A stretch of 64,000 nucleotides of DNA from Dendrocalamus latiflorus (lineage: Eukaryota > Streptophyta > Magnoliopsida > Poales > Poaceae): positions 21,919,374 to 21,983,373 of the forward strand of contig CM029650.1 of NCBI GenBank assembly GCA_017311315.1, written 5' to 3'. Positions within the stretch are counted from its first letter, which is position 1. Each line of letters opens with the position of its first letter. The position numbers and the translations under genes were made by a program. Positions 1 to 12,432 of the stretch are shown piece by piece. The notes beneath the pieces are model-generated. The model saw nothing but the letters and a program-made list of their open reading frames with translations. It was not told the DNA's origin and did no database searches.

Positions 1-2
1 AT

Positions 3-2871
3 GAGCATATATCCCCGCCTGTAAATGCGAACAGAAAACGAAAGAGAACTCATAATGAATCGTCGAAATTATGGCACTGTCGTTTAGGCCATATTTCGAG
101 GGGGAGAATAGAAAGACTTGTTAAGAATGAAATTCTTCCTCTATTAGAGTTCTCAGACTTAGAACAATGCAGAGAATGCATCAAAGGAAAATATGTAAAG
201 AAAATTAAGAAAGACGCCAAAAGAAGCACAGGAGTTCTACAAATTGTTCACACAGACATTTGTGATCCTTTTCCTGTGAAAAGTGTGGATGGATATGACT
301 CGTTCATAACATTCACGGATGATTACTCCCGTTTTGGATATATTTATCCAATCAAAGAAAGAAATGAAGCCTTGGATAAATTCAAGATATTTAAGGCTGA
401 AGTTGAAAACCAACACGATTTAAAGATTAAGATAGTCCGATCTGATCGTGGGGGAGTACTACGGTCGACATACCCCATATGGACAAGTTCCTGGACCTTT
501 TGCGAGGTTTTTACAGGAAAATGGCATAGTGGCCCAGTATTCTACACCGGGCGAACCTCAGCAAAATGGAGTAGCTGAAAGACGCAACCGTACCCTGATG
601 GATATGGTGCGAAGCATGATGAGCTATTCCACACTGCCATTGAGTTTATGGATGGAGGCGTTGAAAACCGCCATTCATATTCTCAACAGAGTGCCTAGTA
701 AGTCGGTGCCCAAAACACCGTACGAGATGTGGACAGGAAGAGTTCCCTCACTAAACCACTTACGTGTATGGGGGGGTCCTGCTGAGGCTAAAGTATTTAA
801 CCCAAACCTTGGGAAGCTTGATTCCAAAACAGTAAGTTGTCATTTCATTGGCTACCCTGAAAAGTCAAAAGGGTTTCGTTTCTACTGTCCAGATAGATAT
901 ACAAAGTTTGTAGAAATGAGACACGCTGTCTTCTTAGAGGATGAAATGATGAGGGGAAGTATGGTAGCTCGTGAGATTGATCTTGAAGAGAAGCGGGTGT
1001 ATGCGCCCACTCCGATGATTCAAGAGCCATTCTTCACACTATCTGTTGTCGCTGCACCGACGGTGCAAGACACTGTGGTGCCAGCACCTGTTATTGTTCC
1101 TCCTGTGGCAACAATGAATGATAATGAGGAACTTGTTCTTCAGGATCCTATAGAACCTATTGCCACAGATGAGGGGGAGCAACAGCAGCCTCAAACAGAA
1201 GATGTACCAAATGAGAAGGCCCCGAGAAGGTCTCAAAGAGTAAGAAGATCAGCTATTTCTGATGATTATCAGATTTATCATATAGAGGAATTTCAAATGG
1301 AGGATGATCCCACCTCATTTGAAGAAGCCATGAGAAGCGAAATTTCCTCAAAATGGCTTGAGGCCATGGAAGAGGAAATGAGGTCCATGATGACTAATAA
1401 AGTCTGGGACTTGGAAATTATTCCTAAAGGAGCCAAAACAGTAGGCTGTAAATGGGTCTACAAAATAAAGCATGACTCCCAAGGGAATGTAGAAAGATAC
1501 AAAGCGCGACTTGTGGCAAAAGGATTTACGCAAAGAGAAGGGATTGATTACAATGAGACCTTTTCTCCAGTCTCATGTAAAGATTCCTTCAGAATCATAA
1601 TGGCATTAGTAGCACATTATGATTTAGAGTTACATCAGATGGATGTAAAGACGGCATTTCTTAATGGGGATTTGGAGGAAAATGTTTACATGGCACAACC
1701 GAAAGGTTTTGTCGTGGAAGGAAATGAAAGAATGGGATGCCGCCTAAAGAAATCAATATATGGGTTAAAGCAAGCTTCAAGACAGTGGTACTTGAAGTTT
1801 GACAGTACAATAAGAAAATTTGGGTTTAAAGAGAATGTAGAGGACAACTGTGTTTATGCAAAGTTTAAAGATGGGAAGTTTATCTTCCTAATCCTGTATG
1901 TGGATGATATCCTACTAGCTAGTAGTGATGTCAGTCTGCTACTGGAGACAAAGAGGTTTTTGTCCTCAAACTTTGATATGAAAGATCTTGGTGAAGCTTC
2001 GTTCGTTCTAGGGATCGAAATTCACCGGGATAGAAACAAAGGGGTATTGGGACTGTCACAAAAGGCATACATAGAGAAAGTCTTAAAGAAATTTGGTATG
2101 CATAAAAGTAGTCCTTCACCTGCACCTATAGTCAAGGGCGACAGATATGGGGATTTTCATTGCCCCAGGAACCAGTATGAGATCGATCAAATGAAAGCGG
2201 TTCCATATGCTTCAGCTGTCGGAAGCTTACAGTATGCTCAAGTATGCACACGCCCTGACTTAGCATTTGTTACCGGGTTACTTGGCAGATTCCAGAGCAA
2301 TCCTGGAATAGAACATTGGAAATTGATAAAGAAAGTCTTGCGTTATTTGCAAGGAACAAAAGGTCTCATGATGGCATACAGAAAATCAGATTTACTCCAT
2401 ATAGTGGGGTATACAGATTCTGATTTTGCGGGAGATGATAGAAAGTCTACATCCGGATATGTATTCACTCTCGCAGGAGGAGCTATATCGTGGAAAAGCT
2501 CAAAGCAAACCGTCACTACATCGTCCACAATGTATGCCGAGTTTGTAGCATGTTATGAGGCTACGGGGCAGGTGAACTGGCTAAAGAAGTTCATACCCGG
2601 TTTAAAAGTGGTTGACGACATCAATAGACCACTTAAGTTGTACTGTGAAAATGAACCCGCAGTAACGTATGCCCACAACAATAAGTCAAGTGGTGCTGCC
2701 AAACACATTGACATAAAGTACTATGTTGTGAAAGATAAAATTCGGGATCAAATTATAAGTCTTGAGCATATAAGTACCGCAAAGATGCTAGCGGATCCGC
2801 TTACTAAAGTCTTACCACCCAACGTGTTCAGAGAACATGTAGCCGGCATGGGTTTAAGGAAAAGCCTATGA
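3..2871 (+). pseudogene. copia Pol polyprotein (integrase-RT-RNase H), 3' part, one frameshift
   Basis: This encodes the enzymes that copy and integrate a copia element. The frame is open from base 3 to 578 and holds the pre-integrase zinc-binding region (LWHCRLGHIS, then CRECIKGK) and the first integrase acidic residues (HTDICDPF, IVRSDRGG). The frame then changes at a G run at 450-454, and the rest lies in the frame of 448-2871. That part has the integrase glutamate region (NGVAERRNRTL), RT with the YVDD box (LYVDDILLASSD, near 1897-1930) and RNase H (YTDSDFAGDDRKSTSGYVF, near 2410), ending at TGA 2869-2871. RT and RNase H have no stops. The frameshift could be a real lesion or an assembly error in a homopolymer; as read, it splits integrase. 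Confidence 0.88.
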
Positions 2872-3048
2872 TTCCTGGACTAAAAGATGGCCCAAAAGAT
2901 TAAAGTAACTATTTCAGAACAGAGAGGTGTATTGTAGCTGTTGAATCTATCGGCGATTGACCGTGACGATGAGACATGTTCTATGCACTAATCTGTGATG
3001 GAATGTGTAAAGTCAAAAGTAATTAAAGATAAAGTATAGATTGAGATC

Positions 3049-3059
3049 AAGGGGGAGAA
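3049..3059 (+). other. copia polypurine tract
   Basis: AAGGGGGAGAA lies directly before the TGTTAGG LTR start and about 180 bp after the Pol stop, the usual place for the plus-strand primer of an LTR element. Confidence 0.8.
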
Positions 3060-5221
3060 TGTTAGGATGATCTCAGGCATTTGGCCCAACGGCCAAATGA
3101 CAACCCCTTGACCGCGCCCTGATCGGGGGCGCCCAGCCCAATAGGCTGGTGGGCTCCTGTCGCCAGCGCCATATAAACAGAGGTGGGGGCCGGGCGGCTC
3201 GTATCACGAGGTTGACCGTGCCGCCGTCACCCCACCGACAAACCCTAGACCCGATCTGTTGAGGGGGCGCTCCAGCGACGGGAAGCCACCACCGGCCAGG
3301 GAGATCGCCGCCACCGCGAGACGCCACCGCCAGTCTCTTCCCCGACCGCTTCACCGACGATGGCCAGCTCCTCCTCCAACGCGTCCGACGGTCAGTACCC
3401 CACTCCCTCTTCTCTTCCCTCTCAGATCTAGAAACCCCAGGTGCGGAAAAGAAGTTCAACACATGTAACCAATTTTGATGATCATCCGTGGTCCTTGCAC
3501 CATCGCTTGTTGCCGGTAACAAAATCTCTATACACTGTCACCGGTCTCTCTATTCTCTGTTTTTTTCAGCTGAGTGAAATATTCTTTGGAATATTCCTAT
3601 TTCCCTTCTTAATTTTTCAATTTTTCTTTCTAGCAAATCTTTTGAGAGTTCGTTCTCCGCTGTCTGAACCCTAAATTGAGTGATTCAAATTCTTAAATTC
3701 ATATAAATTGTCCGAACTCTGAATTGAGTGATTAAAATTCTTAAATTCCTATAAATTCATACTATAGCTTTAATTATCTATTTTATAATTTTATAGATTT
3801 TATTTGTATTTATGGTTATTTTTTTGTCCTTGTTTTGTGCGTTTAGACACTGATGTTATTGAGTTGATCCAAGACCACCAGGAAGAAGAACCTGCTGTCA
3901 ACAACGAAGGTAAGTCTTTCTTGACCATATTGATCCTAATGTTTCTAAAATTTATTTTTATATCTTTTGAAAAATTTTATGCATTGCTAATTTTATTCAA
4001 TGTTAATTCAAGAATTAGGACTTAGTTAAATCTTACTTGAAATGACTCTTATTGATATTTGAAATCTATGTACCATTGTCATCCTAGTATAGATTACCAC
4101 TGATAATATGTATATTATTTTAGTTAATTTAGTACATTAGATTTGCTTAGATAAGCTAGTTGGTTAGTATCATTTCTTGGGTGCAAATTTAATATAAATA
4201 TTTTAAAAAGTCATTTTACCAAATGTTTAGTAATAGGTATTGCCGTTGGTTTATTAAATAAAGTACTGAAAACTGTTTTAGACTCAGACACATGAGATTT
4301 TGTACTGTGAAAGTACCGTCCTAGTCAATTAAGAACCAACGCTTGTGTCTATCCAAACTGAGTATTACCATACAACGACAAGTCTAAATGGGTACGAACT
4401 AGCTAATTAATTTGCAACGACATAGTTTACATTTCGCCATACGGCTGACTAGGTGCGGATGGAGACAGTTGTCCCATATGGCGCAAGAAGGGGCTTCTAA
4501 CTGAGTGGATGGAACCTTTCAGCAGTGAAACCTTAGTGGGTGGAGTTGAGTTGGGTTGGCACATTGTAAAGGCATTGTCATAACCTCTCTGTCGTATACC
4601 CAAGGAAGTGTATTAATCGTGTGGCAATATAAGATAGTCATATCTTATGAGTGAAGTGTACAAACCTCTGCCGAGTGAAACTATTCGAATAGCTATGCCT
4701 ACAGTCAAGGGCAGGCAAAGTGCATTTTCACATGGTAGATTTTTTGTTCTAGTTTCAAAATAATTTTTTTGGGAATTCGGGAGTGGATAGAACTCTTAGG
4801 TGTATGTTCTGGCATATGGAGCTAGTGCGGGGTAGATGGAATCCGTATTTTTAAACCTTGACGGATAGAGTCCGTTTACTAGTGATAGGTGGTTGGAACT
4901 TTCACTAGAATATTATTTAGTTTAATTAACTGAATAGTTTGGTCAATTAAGCGCTTTGCAAAATTTACTTTGTGCAGAAGTCATAATAAGCCCATTATGT
5001 GAGCCTTACATCTAAATAACTGTATTTTTTTCAAGACTTGAGGAGTACTCTTTGTACTCATATGCTACACTTACATAAATCTTAGAGGATTATAAAGACG
5101 CAGGAGGAGACTACAACTACTTCGCGTGTAGCATTGATGAAGGATTTTCAGAGTACTAGGTTATGATTCCTCAGTCAATTGCCTGTGATGTATTGATGCA
5201 CCATCTTTGGAGTTTATTTGT
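3060..5221 (+). repeat. copia 3' LTR, left part (split by the nested element)
   Basis: This segment starts with TG directly after the polypurine tract. A TATA-like ATATAAACA at about 3172 follows a GC-rich segment, as in an LTR promoter, and an AT-rich body follows. It breaks off at 5221, where the gypsy LTR starts; the remaining piece appears to be 13057-13254. The combined length of about 2.35 kb is long for copia. No second LTR is in the window, so the assignment rests on position and the terminal dinucleotides. Confidence 0.55.
3360..3909 (+). other. two exon-like segments inside the copia LTR
   Basis: Seen: an ATG at 3360 in a good context (GACGATGGCC), ten codons, then a donor-like GGTCAGT at 3390-3395. 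Farther on, an acceptor-like TTTAG at 3842-3846 opens a 63-nt segment (3847-3909) closed by a strong donor, GTAAGT, at 3910. Both segments end in phase 1, so reading through the presumed intron keeps an acidic reading frame open. Inference: the LTR may encode a spliced leader exon of Gag or a small protein, or it may carry a captured host first exon. No third exon was found with confidence. Confidence 0.3.
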
Positions 5222-6169
5222 TGATGAGGACATCCTTTCCATGCATATAACCATGCCGACTCCATATCAAACTGAAACTATGATACAAGGACCAATGACT
5301 AGAGCGCGAGCACGTCAACTTAACCATCAGGTGAATGCGTTCCTAAGTTTGCATACAAATATTTCAAAGAATGGAATACTACTTAATTCCTGTGATGATT
5401 TAATTGTCCTTAGGAACCATGGGGAAGAACCACATGAGCTCAAGTATAGAAGTGGAACCGTCAAGCGCAAACCAAGTCCTGTTCACGAGTTTGACTCGGA
5501 TTCGGCCTTGTTGACAGCGCCTACTTCAAACAGCCGTAACTTTTGATCCAGAAGGTTTCTCGGGGCCCGTGAGTACTCGTTGGAAAGCTCTTGAAGTCTA
5601 CTTTCAGATGGATCCAGCCTCACCTCCAAACTCCATCCGAGTCGACCAGAAACTGCAAAACAATTCACGTCGCTTTTCCAGTCCGAGTCAAAGTGGGCCT
5701 TGGGCCTTGTAATTCGAGTCCTATTCGGCTTCCTTGTGTTTTGGCCGACCATCCACCTTCCGTGACCCTTAAATAGGCAGCCACACCCTCTTCTAGGGTT
5801 TGGGGTTTTGTTTAGACTAAGTTAGCTTTTGCTGCTTTGCCTTGTACTCGCGCGTGTCGGCTAGACCGCCCGAATACTTGTCTTCGGAACCCCACCGTTT
5901 TCCTGTTTCAGATTGAATCTTACATCGTTATTTGCAATTGAGTTGCTGTTCATCTTGTTCTTGCTTGTTCTTCGATTGCTTGCAGGAACGAGAACCCTCG
6001 TGGTTAGGTTGATCGTGCGCCGACAAGGTCACGAACAATCTCTGGAGTTGGTGTATCGATCGCTAAGGCGCAACGTCCTTGGATGGTTGTAGTCGGGTCG
6101 TCAACGTCACCTCCTTCCCCAATCGAATCTACCACTCTCATCGAAAGATCGGGACCCCTAGTCCTATCA
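5222..6169 (+). repeat. 5' LTR of the CRM-like element
   Basis: Starts TGATGAGGACATCC and ends CCTATCA. A TATA-like TTAAATAGG at about 5769 probably marks the promoter. The first 325 bp (to TGA at 5544-5546) contain the same open frame that ends Pol in the 3' LTR, with Ile instead of Val at one codon (AATATTTC versus AATGTTTC). Confidence 0.93.
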
Positions 6170-6171
6170 GT

Positions 6172-6183
6172 TGGTATCAGAGC
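6172..6183 (+). other. primer-binding site, initiator tRNA-Met type
   Basis: TGGTATCAGAGC lies two bases after the 5' LTR end and matches the complement of the 3' end of plant initiator tRNA-Met, the usual primer for many plant LTR elements. Confidence 0.9.
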
Positions 6184-7375
6184 TCAAGGTTGATCGGTGA
6201 GAGATCTTATCTAGTCTTTGCAATTTTTTTTACCTACAGTCCAGAAAACCCAAAAAAAAATAGTAGATCTATTCCCCAAAATCCGAAATAATTTGTGCCT
6301 TTATCTATTGCTGCATAGTCTTTGTTCGTTGAGTCTTCGGTTGCATCGTCGTGTCCTTTGCTGGTCTTAGTGTCTAGTTCCTTTAGAGTTTCGAGTTCTA
6401 TTCACGTTTTGGACTCACCGTTGCAGTTAGATCCGAACTGTCATAGGAGGGTAGAAAAGGAGGAGGACTCGGTTGCTGCGTAGGCTTTGCCCTAATTGGT
6501 CTTGGAGTAGGGCACGAATTCGGATTTCAACTGCATCGTGTGTGAAAAAAAAGAGCAAAAAAACAAGAAGGAACAGGCAGCCACATCTAGAAGAGCCGCG
6601 GCATAAAAAAAATAAAAAAAAAGAGAGAAAAAACAGAGAAGAGAGAAACAGCTAACTTTTGCATACGACCTCCGATTGAGGCGATTCTTGATCCGTTGGA
6701 AAGGAAATCGGAAGATAGAGTGAAAAAAAGAAGTCTGGAAAAACTGGAGATTTCAGATCCGCGTAAGCCACCAGGCACATACGCGGCAGCTTCGACCCCA
6801 AAAAACGTCGTTTAGGGCCTCAAATCGGGCCCGCAAACCGAGGAAAAATCAAGTTTCTCAGAATTCGCTCAAAATTGACAGAGCCCTTCCGCACGTGATT
6901 CTAAGGTCCCCTGTGAAGACGGCACCCTTTTTCGAGCTCCAGAACTCCGTGTGCAACGCCATCTAGTTTCTTTCTGCACGGTGTGTCTTCGTTTGTGTTC
7001 TAGGCTCGCGTCTCTAGTACGGTCTAGCCTAGGACCAGCACGGTGCCGTCGTTGAGCGATTATTCAACTTGCTTTGACTAATGTGGTTCTAGTTATCCTT
7101 TGTTCACTCTCAGCCCACCTATAGCTCCACAGATTTGGCTACCAGCTCACAGGGACTAGCGACCAAGGCAGCGATACACCCAATTTCCAGGAGATATTGT
7201 CTTGACTTGTTGGCTACCATCACCTCCTGCTCGCTGTGGTAAGAACTTGTAAGAGCTTGACAGAACAGGTTGAGAGTGTGCGACTTGATTTAACCACATC
7301 CCAGTAGTTGTGAGGGCATAACCTGCAGTTTTATTATTTTTATCTTCTTGGTTTGTTTCTTGTGTTCTTCTAACA
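6184..7375 (+). other. untranslated leader of the CRM-like element
   Basis: About 1.2 kb between the primer site and the Gag ATG. No long coding frame was recognised. It contains a purine-rich A/G stretch around 6545-6660. It presumably holds packaging and translation signals, which I cannot locate. Confidence 0.6.
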
Positions 7376-8393
7376 ATGTCAGGGGAACCGGAGGACCTGC
7401 GGGCAGCGCAACATTCCCCTCGGACTAGGGGCATCATACAACACTTTGAGCGCCAAATGAAGCTGCACACTGAAGGACTTGATGAGGATGTGCGGGTCAC
7501 CAACGAACGCCTTGGCCAATTGGAGGCCGCGCAGATCGACACCAACACTACGCTTGCAACATTGGAGGCTTCCGTTGGCGCCGTCAACACCTCACTTGCT
7601 GAGGTTTTGAGACGTCTTGATGAGAGGGGCCGTGCATCTCCCGCTGCACCGACTCAGCGTACTCGTGCCAACATTGGTGTCTTGGGCAGCACGGTGGACG
7701 AAAATGGTGGAGACGAATCTGCGGCTGACACTGATATTGATGATGAGGACGCTCACCGTCAACGTCAACCACGCCGGGCTGAGGTACGTGAGAATGATGA
7801 ATCGCTTGGTAAGATTAAGTTCACTATGCCACTTTTTGATGGAAAATATAACCCTGATGCTTATATCACTTGGGAATTGGCTGTTGATCAGAAATTTGCT
7901 TGTCATGCATTCCCTGAAAACAAAAGGGTTAGGGCTGCTACTAGTGAGTTTACTGATTTTGCGTCTGTTTGGTGGAGTGAATATTGTAAGAAAAATCCTT
8001 TCACCATACCACAAACTTGGGATGTATTAAAAAGAATCATGCGAGCTAGATTTGTTCCCTCATATTATGCACGTGATTTGTTACATAAGTTGCAACAATT
8101 GAGGCAAGGTAGTAAAAGCGTAGAGGAATATTTTCAAGAATTGCAAACAGGCATGCTGCGTTGTGACTTAGAGGAAACTGAGGAAGCCGCTATGGCTAGG
8201 TTTATGGGTGGTTTGAATCGGGAAATTCAGGATATCTTAGCTTACAAGGAATATAATTCTATCACTCGTTTATTTCATCTTGCTTGTAAAGCTGAAAGAG
8301 AAGTACAGGGACGGCGCGCGAGCACTAGGACTAACGTTTCTGCAGGTCGTGGAAATATTTGGTCTCAACGTGCATCTGCCGCACCATCAAGCC
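7376..8393 (+). pseudogene. Gag of the CRM-like element (nucleocapsid part shifted out of frame)
   Basis: The ATG at 7376 opens a frame with an N-terminal coiled region and a typical plant retrotransposon Gag core (MPLFDGKYNPDAYITWE near residue 160; FASVWWSEYCKKNPF; SVEEYFQELQTGML; ARFMGGLNREIQDIL). The frame holds until about 8390 and then loses meaning. From there the sense reading continues in the frame of Pol, where the zinc knuckle CHQCKGYGHVRSEC (about 8548-8589) lies. A one-base change near 8385-8395 is the simplest reading, because relatives carry Gag and Pol in one frame. A TGA at 8434-8436 in the Pol frame is a second lesion. Confidence 0.85.
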
Positions 8394-11300
8394 AACCCCT
8401 GCACCTTCTTCCTCCAACAGCAAGCCACGGTTTTGATCATCAAATTTGGCATCTCGGGCATCCGAAGCAACAAAGGGGGCAGCCCAAGCACATGCAAAGA
8501 GCTCTTCGTCCGTTGCATCTACGGGACGAACGAGGGATATCCAATGTCATCAATGCAAGGGGTATGGCCATGTGAGGAGTGAGTGCCCAACCAAGCGTGT
8601 TCTGATTGTGAGAGATGATGGTGGGTATTTTTCTGCTAGTGATTTGGATGAGGATACATATGCTATGCTTGCAGCTGACCATGCAGGTAGTGGGAAGGAG
8701 CAAGAAGAAGAGCACATTGGTGCTGAAGATGCAGAGCGCTATGAGAGCCTCATTGTGCAGCGTGTGTTGAGTGCACAAATGGAGAGGGCGGAGCAAAATC
8801 AGCGGCACATCCTTTTCCAAACAAAGTGCGTCGTGAAGGAACGTTCATGCCGAGTGATAATTGATGGAGGGAGCTGCAACAACTTGGTGAGCTCCGATAT
8901 GGTGGAGAAGCTTGCGTTGAACACCAAACCTCACCCACACCCTTACTACATTCAATGGTTCAATAACAGCGGCAAGGTGAAGGTAACACGAATGGTGAGA
9001 GTAAATTTTGCTATTGGTTCTTATCACGATGTTGTAGAATGCAATGTTGTCCCTATGCAAGCATGCTCTATGCTGATAGGTAGACCGTGGCAATATGATA
9101 AAGATTCACTGCATCATGGTAAGACAAACCAATATTCTTTTGTGCATCATGACAAGAAAATTGTGTTACATCCTATGTCTCCTGAAGCTATTTTCAAAGA
9201 TGAGATTGCTAGAGCTAGTAGAGAGAAAAATCAGGAGCATAATAGGAGTGAAAATCAGATTGTTGCAAGTGAACTTGAGCAACATAAAAAGAAAAACTCT
9301 AAATCTGTTCATGAGATGAAAAATGAGATTAAATTGAAAGGTGCATGTTTTCTTGCTACTAAGTCTGATGTGAATGGGCTGGATGCTAGTACTTCTATTT
9401 GCTATGCCTTACTTTGCAAACAAGCTTTATTTTCATTCGAGGAGGTACCTTCTTCTGTGCCTCCTGCTGTCACTAATCTTTTGCAGGAGTACATGGATGT
9501 CTTTCCAAAGGACGTGCCACCAGGGCTACCACCAGTGCGAGGGATTGAGCACCAGATTGATTTGATTCCCGGGGCATCTTTGCCCAATCGTGCGCCATAC
9601 AGGACCAATCCGGAAGAAACTAAGGAGATTCAGCGTCAAGTTCAAGAATTGCTTGATAAAGGTTATGTGCGTGAGTCTCTTAGCCCTTGTGCTGTTCCGG
9701 TAATTTTAGTGCCTAAGAAAGATGGATCATGGCGTATGTGTGTGGACTGTAGAGCGATCAATAACATTACCATTAGATATCGTCACTCTATTCCTAGGTT
9801 AGACGATATGCTTGATGAATTAAGTGGCTCTATTGTCTTCTCTAAAGTTGATTTGCGTAGTGGGTACCACCAAATTCGCATGAAATTGGGAGATGAATGG
9901 AAAACAGCATTTAAAACTAAGTTCGGTTTGTATGAGTGGTTAGTGATGCCATTTGGTTTAACTAATGCACCTAGCACATTCATGAGATTAATGAACGAGG
10001 TTTTGCGTGCTTTCATTGGTAAATTTGTAGTGGTCTATTTTGATGATATATTGATATACAGCAGATCACTAGAGGAACACCTTTGCCATTTACGTGCTGT
10101 TTTTGATGCTTTACGTAATGCACGTTTATTTGGTAACGTTGAGAAGTGCACATTTTGCACGGATCGAGTCTCTTTTCTTGGCTATGTTGTTACTCCACAG
10201 GGTATAGAAGTTGATCAAGCCAAGGTTGAGGCAATACAGAGTTGGCCGACTCCTAAAACGGTCACGCAGGTGCGAAGTTTTCTTGGACTTGCTGGATTCT
10301 ATCGTCGTTTTGTGAAGGATTTCAGCACCATCGCTGCACCATTGAATGAGCTCACTAAAAAGGGGGTGCCGTTTACTTGGGGGAATGCACAGGAAGACGC
10401 CTTCAACACATTGAAAGATAAGTTAACACATGCACCATTACTCCAACTTCCAGATTTTAGTAAGACTTTTGAGCTAGAATGTGATGCTAGTGGAATTGGA
10501 TTGGGTGGTGTGCTGTTGCAAGAAGGTAAACCTGTGGCATACTTTAGTGAAAAATTGAGTGGGCCTAGTTTGAACTATTCTACTTATGATAAGGAATTAT
10601 ATGCTCTAGTTCGAACTTTAGAGACATGGCAACATTATTTATGGCCCAAAGAATTTGTCATTCATTCTGATCATGAGTCATTAAAGCATATTAGAAGTCA
10701 AGCAAAATTGAACCGTAGGCATGCAAAGTGGGTTGAATTCATAGAGTCTTTTCCTTATGTCATAAAACACAAAAAGGGAAAGGAGAATGTTATTGCTGAT
10801 GCATTGTCTAGGAGATATACCATGCTCTCACAACTTGACTTCAAAATTTTTGGATTGGAAACAATTAAGGGGCATTATGTTCATGATGATGATTTTAAAG
10901 ACGTGTTGCTGAATTGCCAAGAGGGAAAAACGTGGAACAAATTTGTTCTAAATGATGGATTTGTGCTTAGAGCTAACAAACTATGCATTCCAGCTAGCTC
11001 CGTTCGTTTGTTGTTGTTACAGGAAGCGCATGGAGGTGGGCTGATGGGGCATTTTGGAGCGAAGAAGACGGAAGACATACTTGCTAGTCATTTCTTTTGG
11101 CCAAAGATGAGACGTGATGTGGAACGTTTTGTTGCTCGCTGCACTACGTGTCAAAAGGCTAAATCATGACTTAATCCTCACGGTTTGTATATGCCTCTAC
11201 CTGTTCCTAGTGTGCCTTGGGAAGATATTTCTATGGACTTTGTTTTAGGACTGCCTAGGACAAAGAAGGGGAGGGATAGCATATTTGTTGTTGTGGATAG

Positions 11301-12432
11301 ATTTTCTAAGATGGCACACTTCATACCATGTCATAAAAGTGATGATGCTACCAATATTGCTGATTTGTTCTTTCGTGAAGTTGTTCGTTTGCATGGTGTG
11401 CCAAATACAATAGTTTCCGATCGTGACACTAAATTCCTTAGCCATTTTTGGAAAACTTTATGGGCTAAATTGGGGACTAAGCTGTTATTTTCGACTACGT
11501 GTCATCCCCAAACTGATGGGCAAACTGAAGTTGTGAATAGAACTTTATCTACCATGCTTAGGGCTGTTTTGAAAAAGAACATTAAAATGTGGGAAGAATG
11601 CTTGCCTCATATTGAATTTGCTTGTAATCATTCGCTGCATTCTACTACAAAGTTGTGCCCTTTTGAGATTGTCTATGGCTTTGTGCCTCGTGCTCCTATT
11701 GATTTGCTACCACTTCCATCTTCGGAGAAGTTAAATTTTGATGCTAAACAGCGTGCTGACTTGATGTTGAAATTGCATGAGACAACCAAAGAAAATATTG
11801 AACGCATGAATGCTAAATATAAACTTGCTGGTAGTAAAGGAAGGAGGCATTTAACTTTTCAACCAGGTGATTTAGTTTGGTTGCATTTGAGAAAAGAAAG
11901 ATTTCCTGAATTGAGGAGGTCTAAGTTGATGCCTAGAGCTGATGATCCTTTCAAAGTGTTGGAAAAGATTAATGACAATGCATATAAACTTGAGTTGCCT
12001 GCAGATTTTGGGGTTAGTCCCACCTTTAACATTGCAGATTTGAAGCCATACTTGGGAGAAGAAGATGAGCTTGAGTCGCGGACGACTCAAATGCAAGAAG
12101 GGGAGGATGATGAGGACATCCTTTCCATGCATATAACCATGCCGACTCCATATCAAACTGAAACTATGATACAAGGACCAATGACTAGAGCGCGAGCACG
12201 TCAACTTAACCATCAGGTGAATGCGTTCCTAAGTTTGCATACAAATGTTTCAAAGAATGGAATACTACTTAATTCCTGTGATGATTTAATTGTCCTTAGG
12301 AACCATGGGGAAGAACCACATGAGCTCAAGTATAGAAGTGGAACCGTCAAGCGCAAACCAAGTCCTGTTCACGAGTTTGACTCGGATTCGGCCTTGTTGA
12401 CAGCGCCTACTTCAAACAGCCGTAACTTTTGA
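8394..12432 (+). pseudogene. Pol of the CRM-like element: zinc knuckle, protease, RT, RNase H, integrase, C-terminal tail in LTR
   Basis: One frame with two in-frame TGAs (8434-8436 and 11167-11169). Order: CCHC knuckle; protease (VIIDGGSCNNLV, near 8860); RT (IYSRSL after VVYFDDIL near 10035); RNase H (ELECDASGIGLGGVLL near 10470; KHIRSQAKLNRRHAKW); integrase zinc region (HGGGLMGHFG...CTTCQKAKS near 11155), then the catalytic core (SMDFVLGLP; TIVSDRDTKF; HPQTDGQTEVVNRTL). The tail continues past the 3' LTR start at 12108 to TGA at 12430-12432. The stop at 11167 sits where relatives have Arg (CGA to TGA, a CpG transition) and separates the zinc region from the catalytic core. As read it cannot make integrase. 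Confidence 0.9.
12095..12107 (+). other. polypurine tract of the CRM-like element (inside Pol)
   Basis: AAGAAGGGGAGGA lies directly before the 3' LTR start. It is also coding sequence, since the Pol frame reads through it into the LTR. Confidence 0.8.

Noticed and set aside
3441..4025. Small ORFs 3441-3674 and 3804-4025 as genes
   Set aside because: Phe/Leu-rich readings of AT-rich LTR DNA; only the splice-bounded parts at 3360-3390 and 3847-3909 look exon-like.
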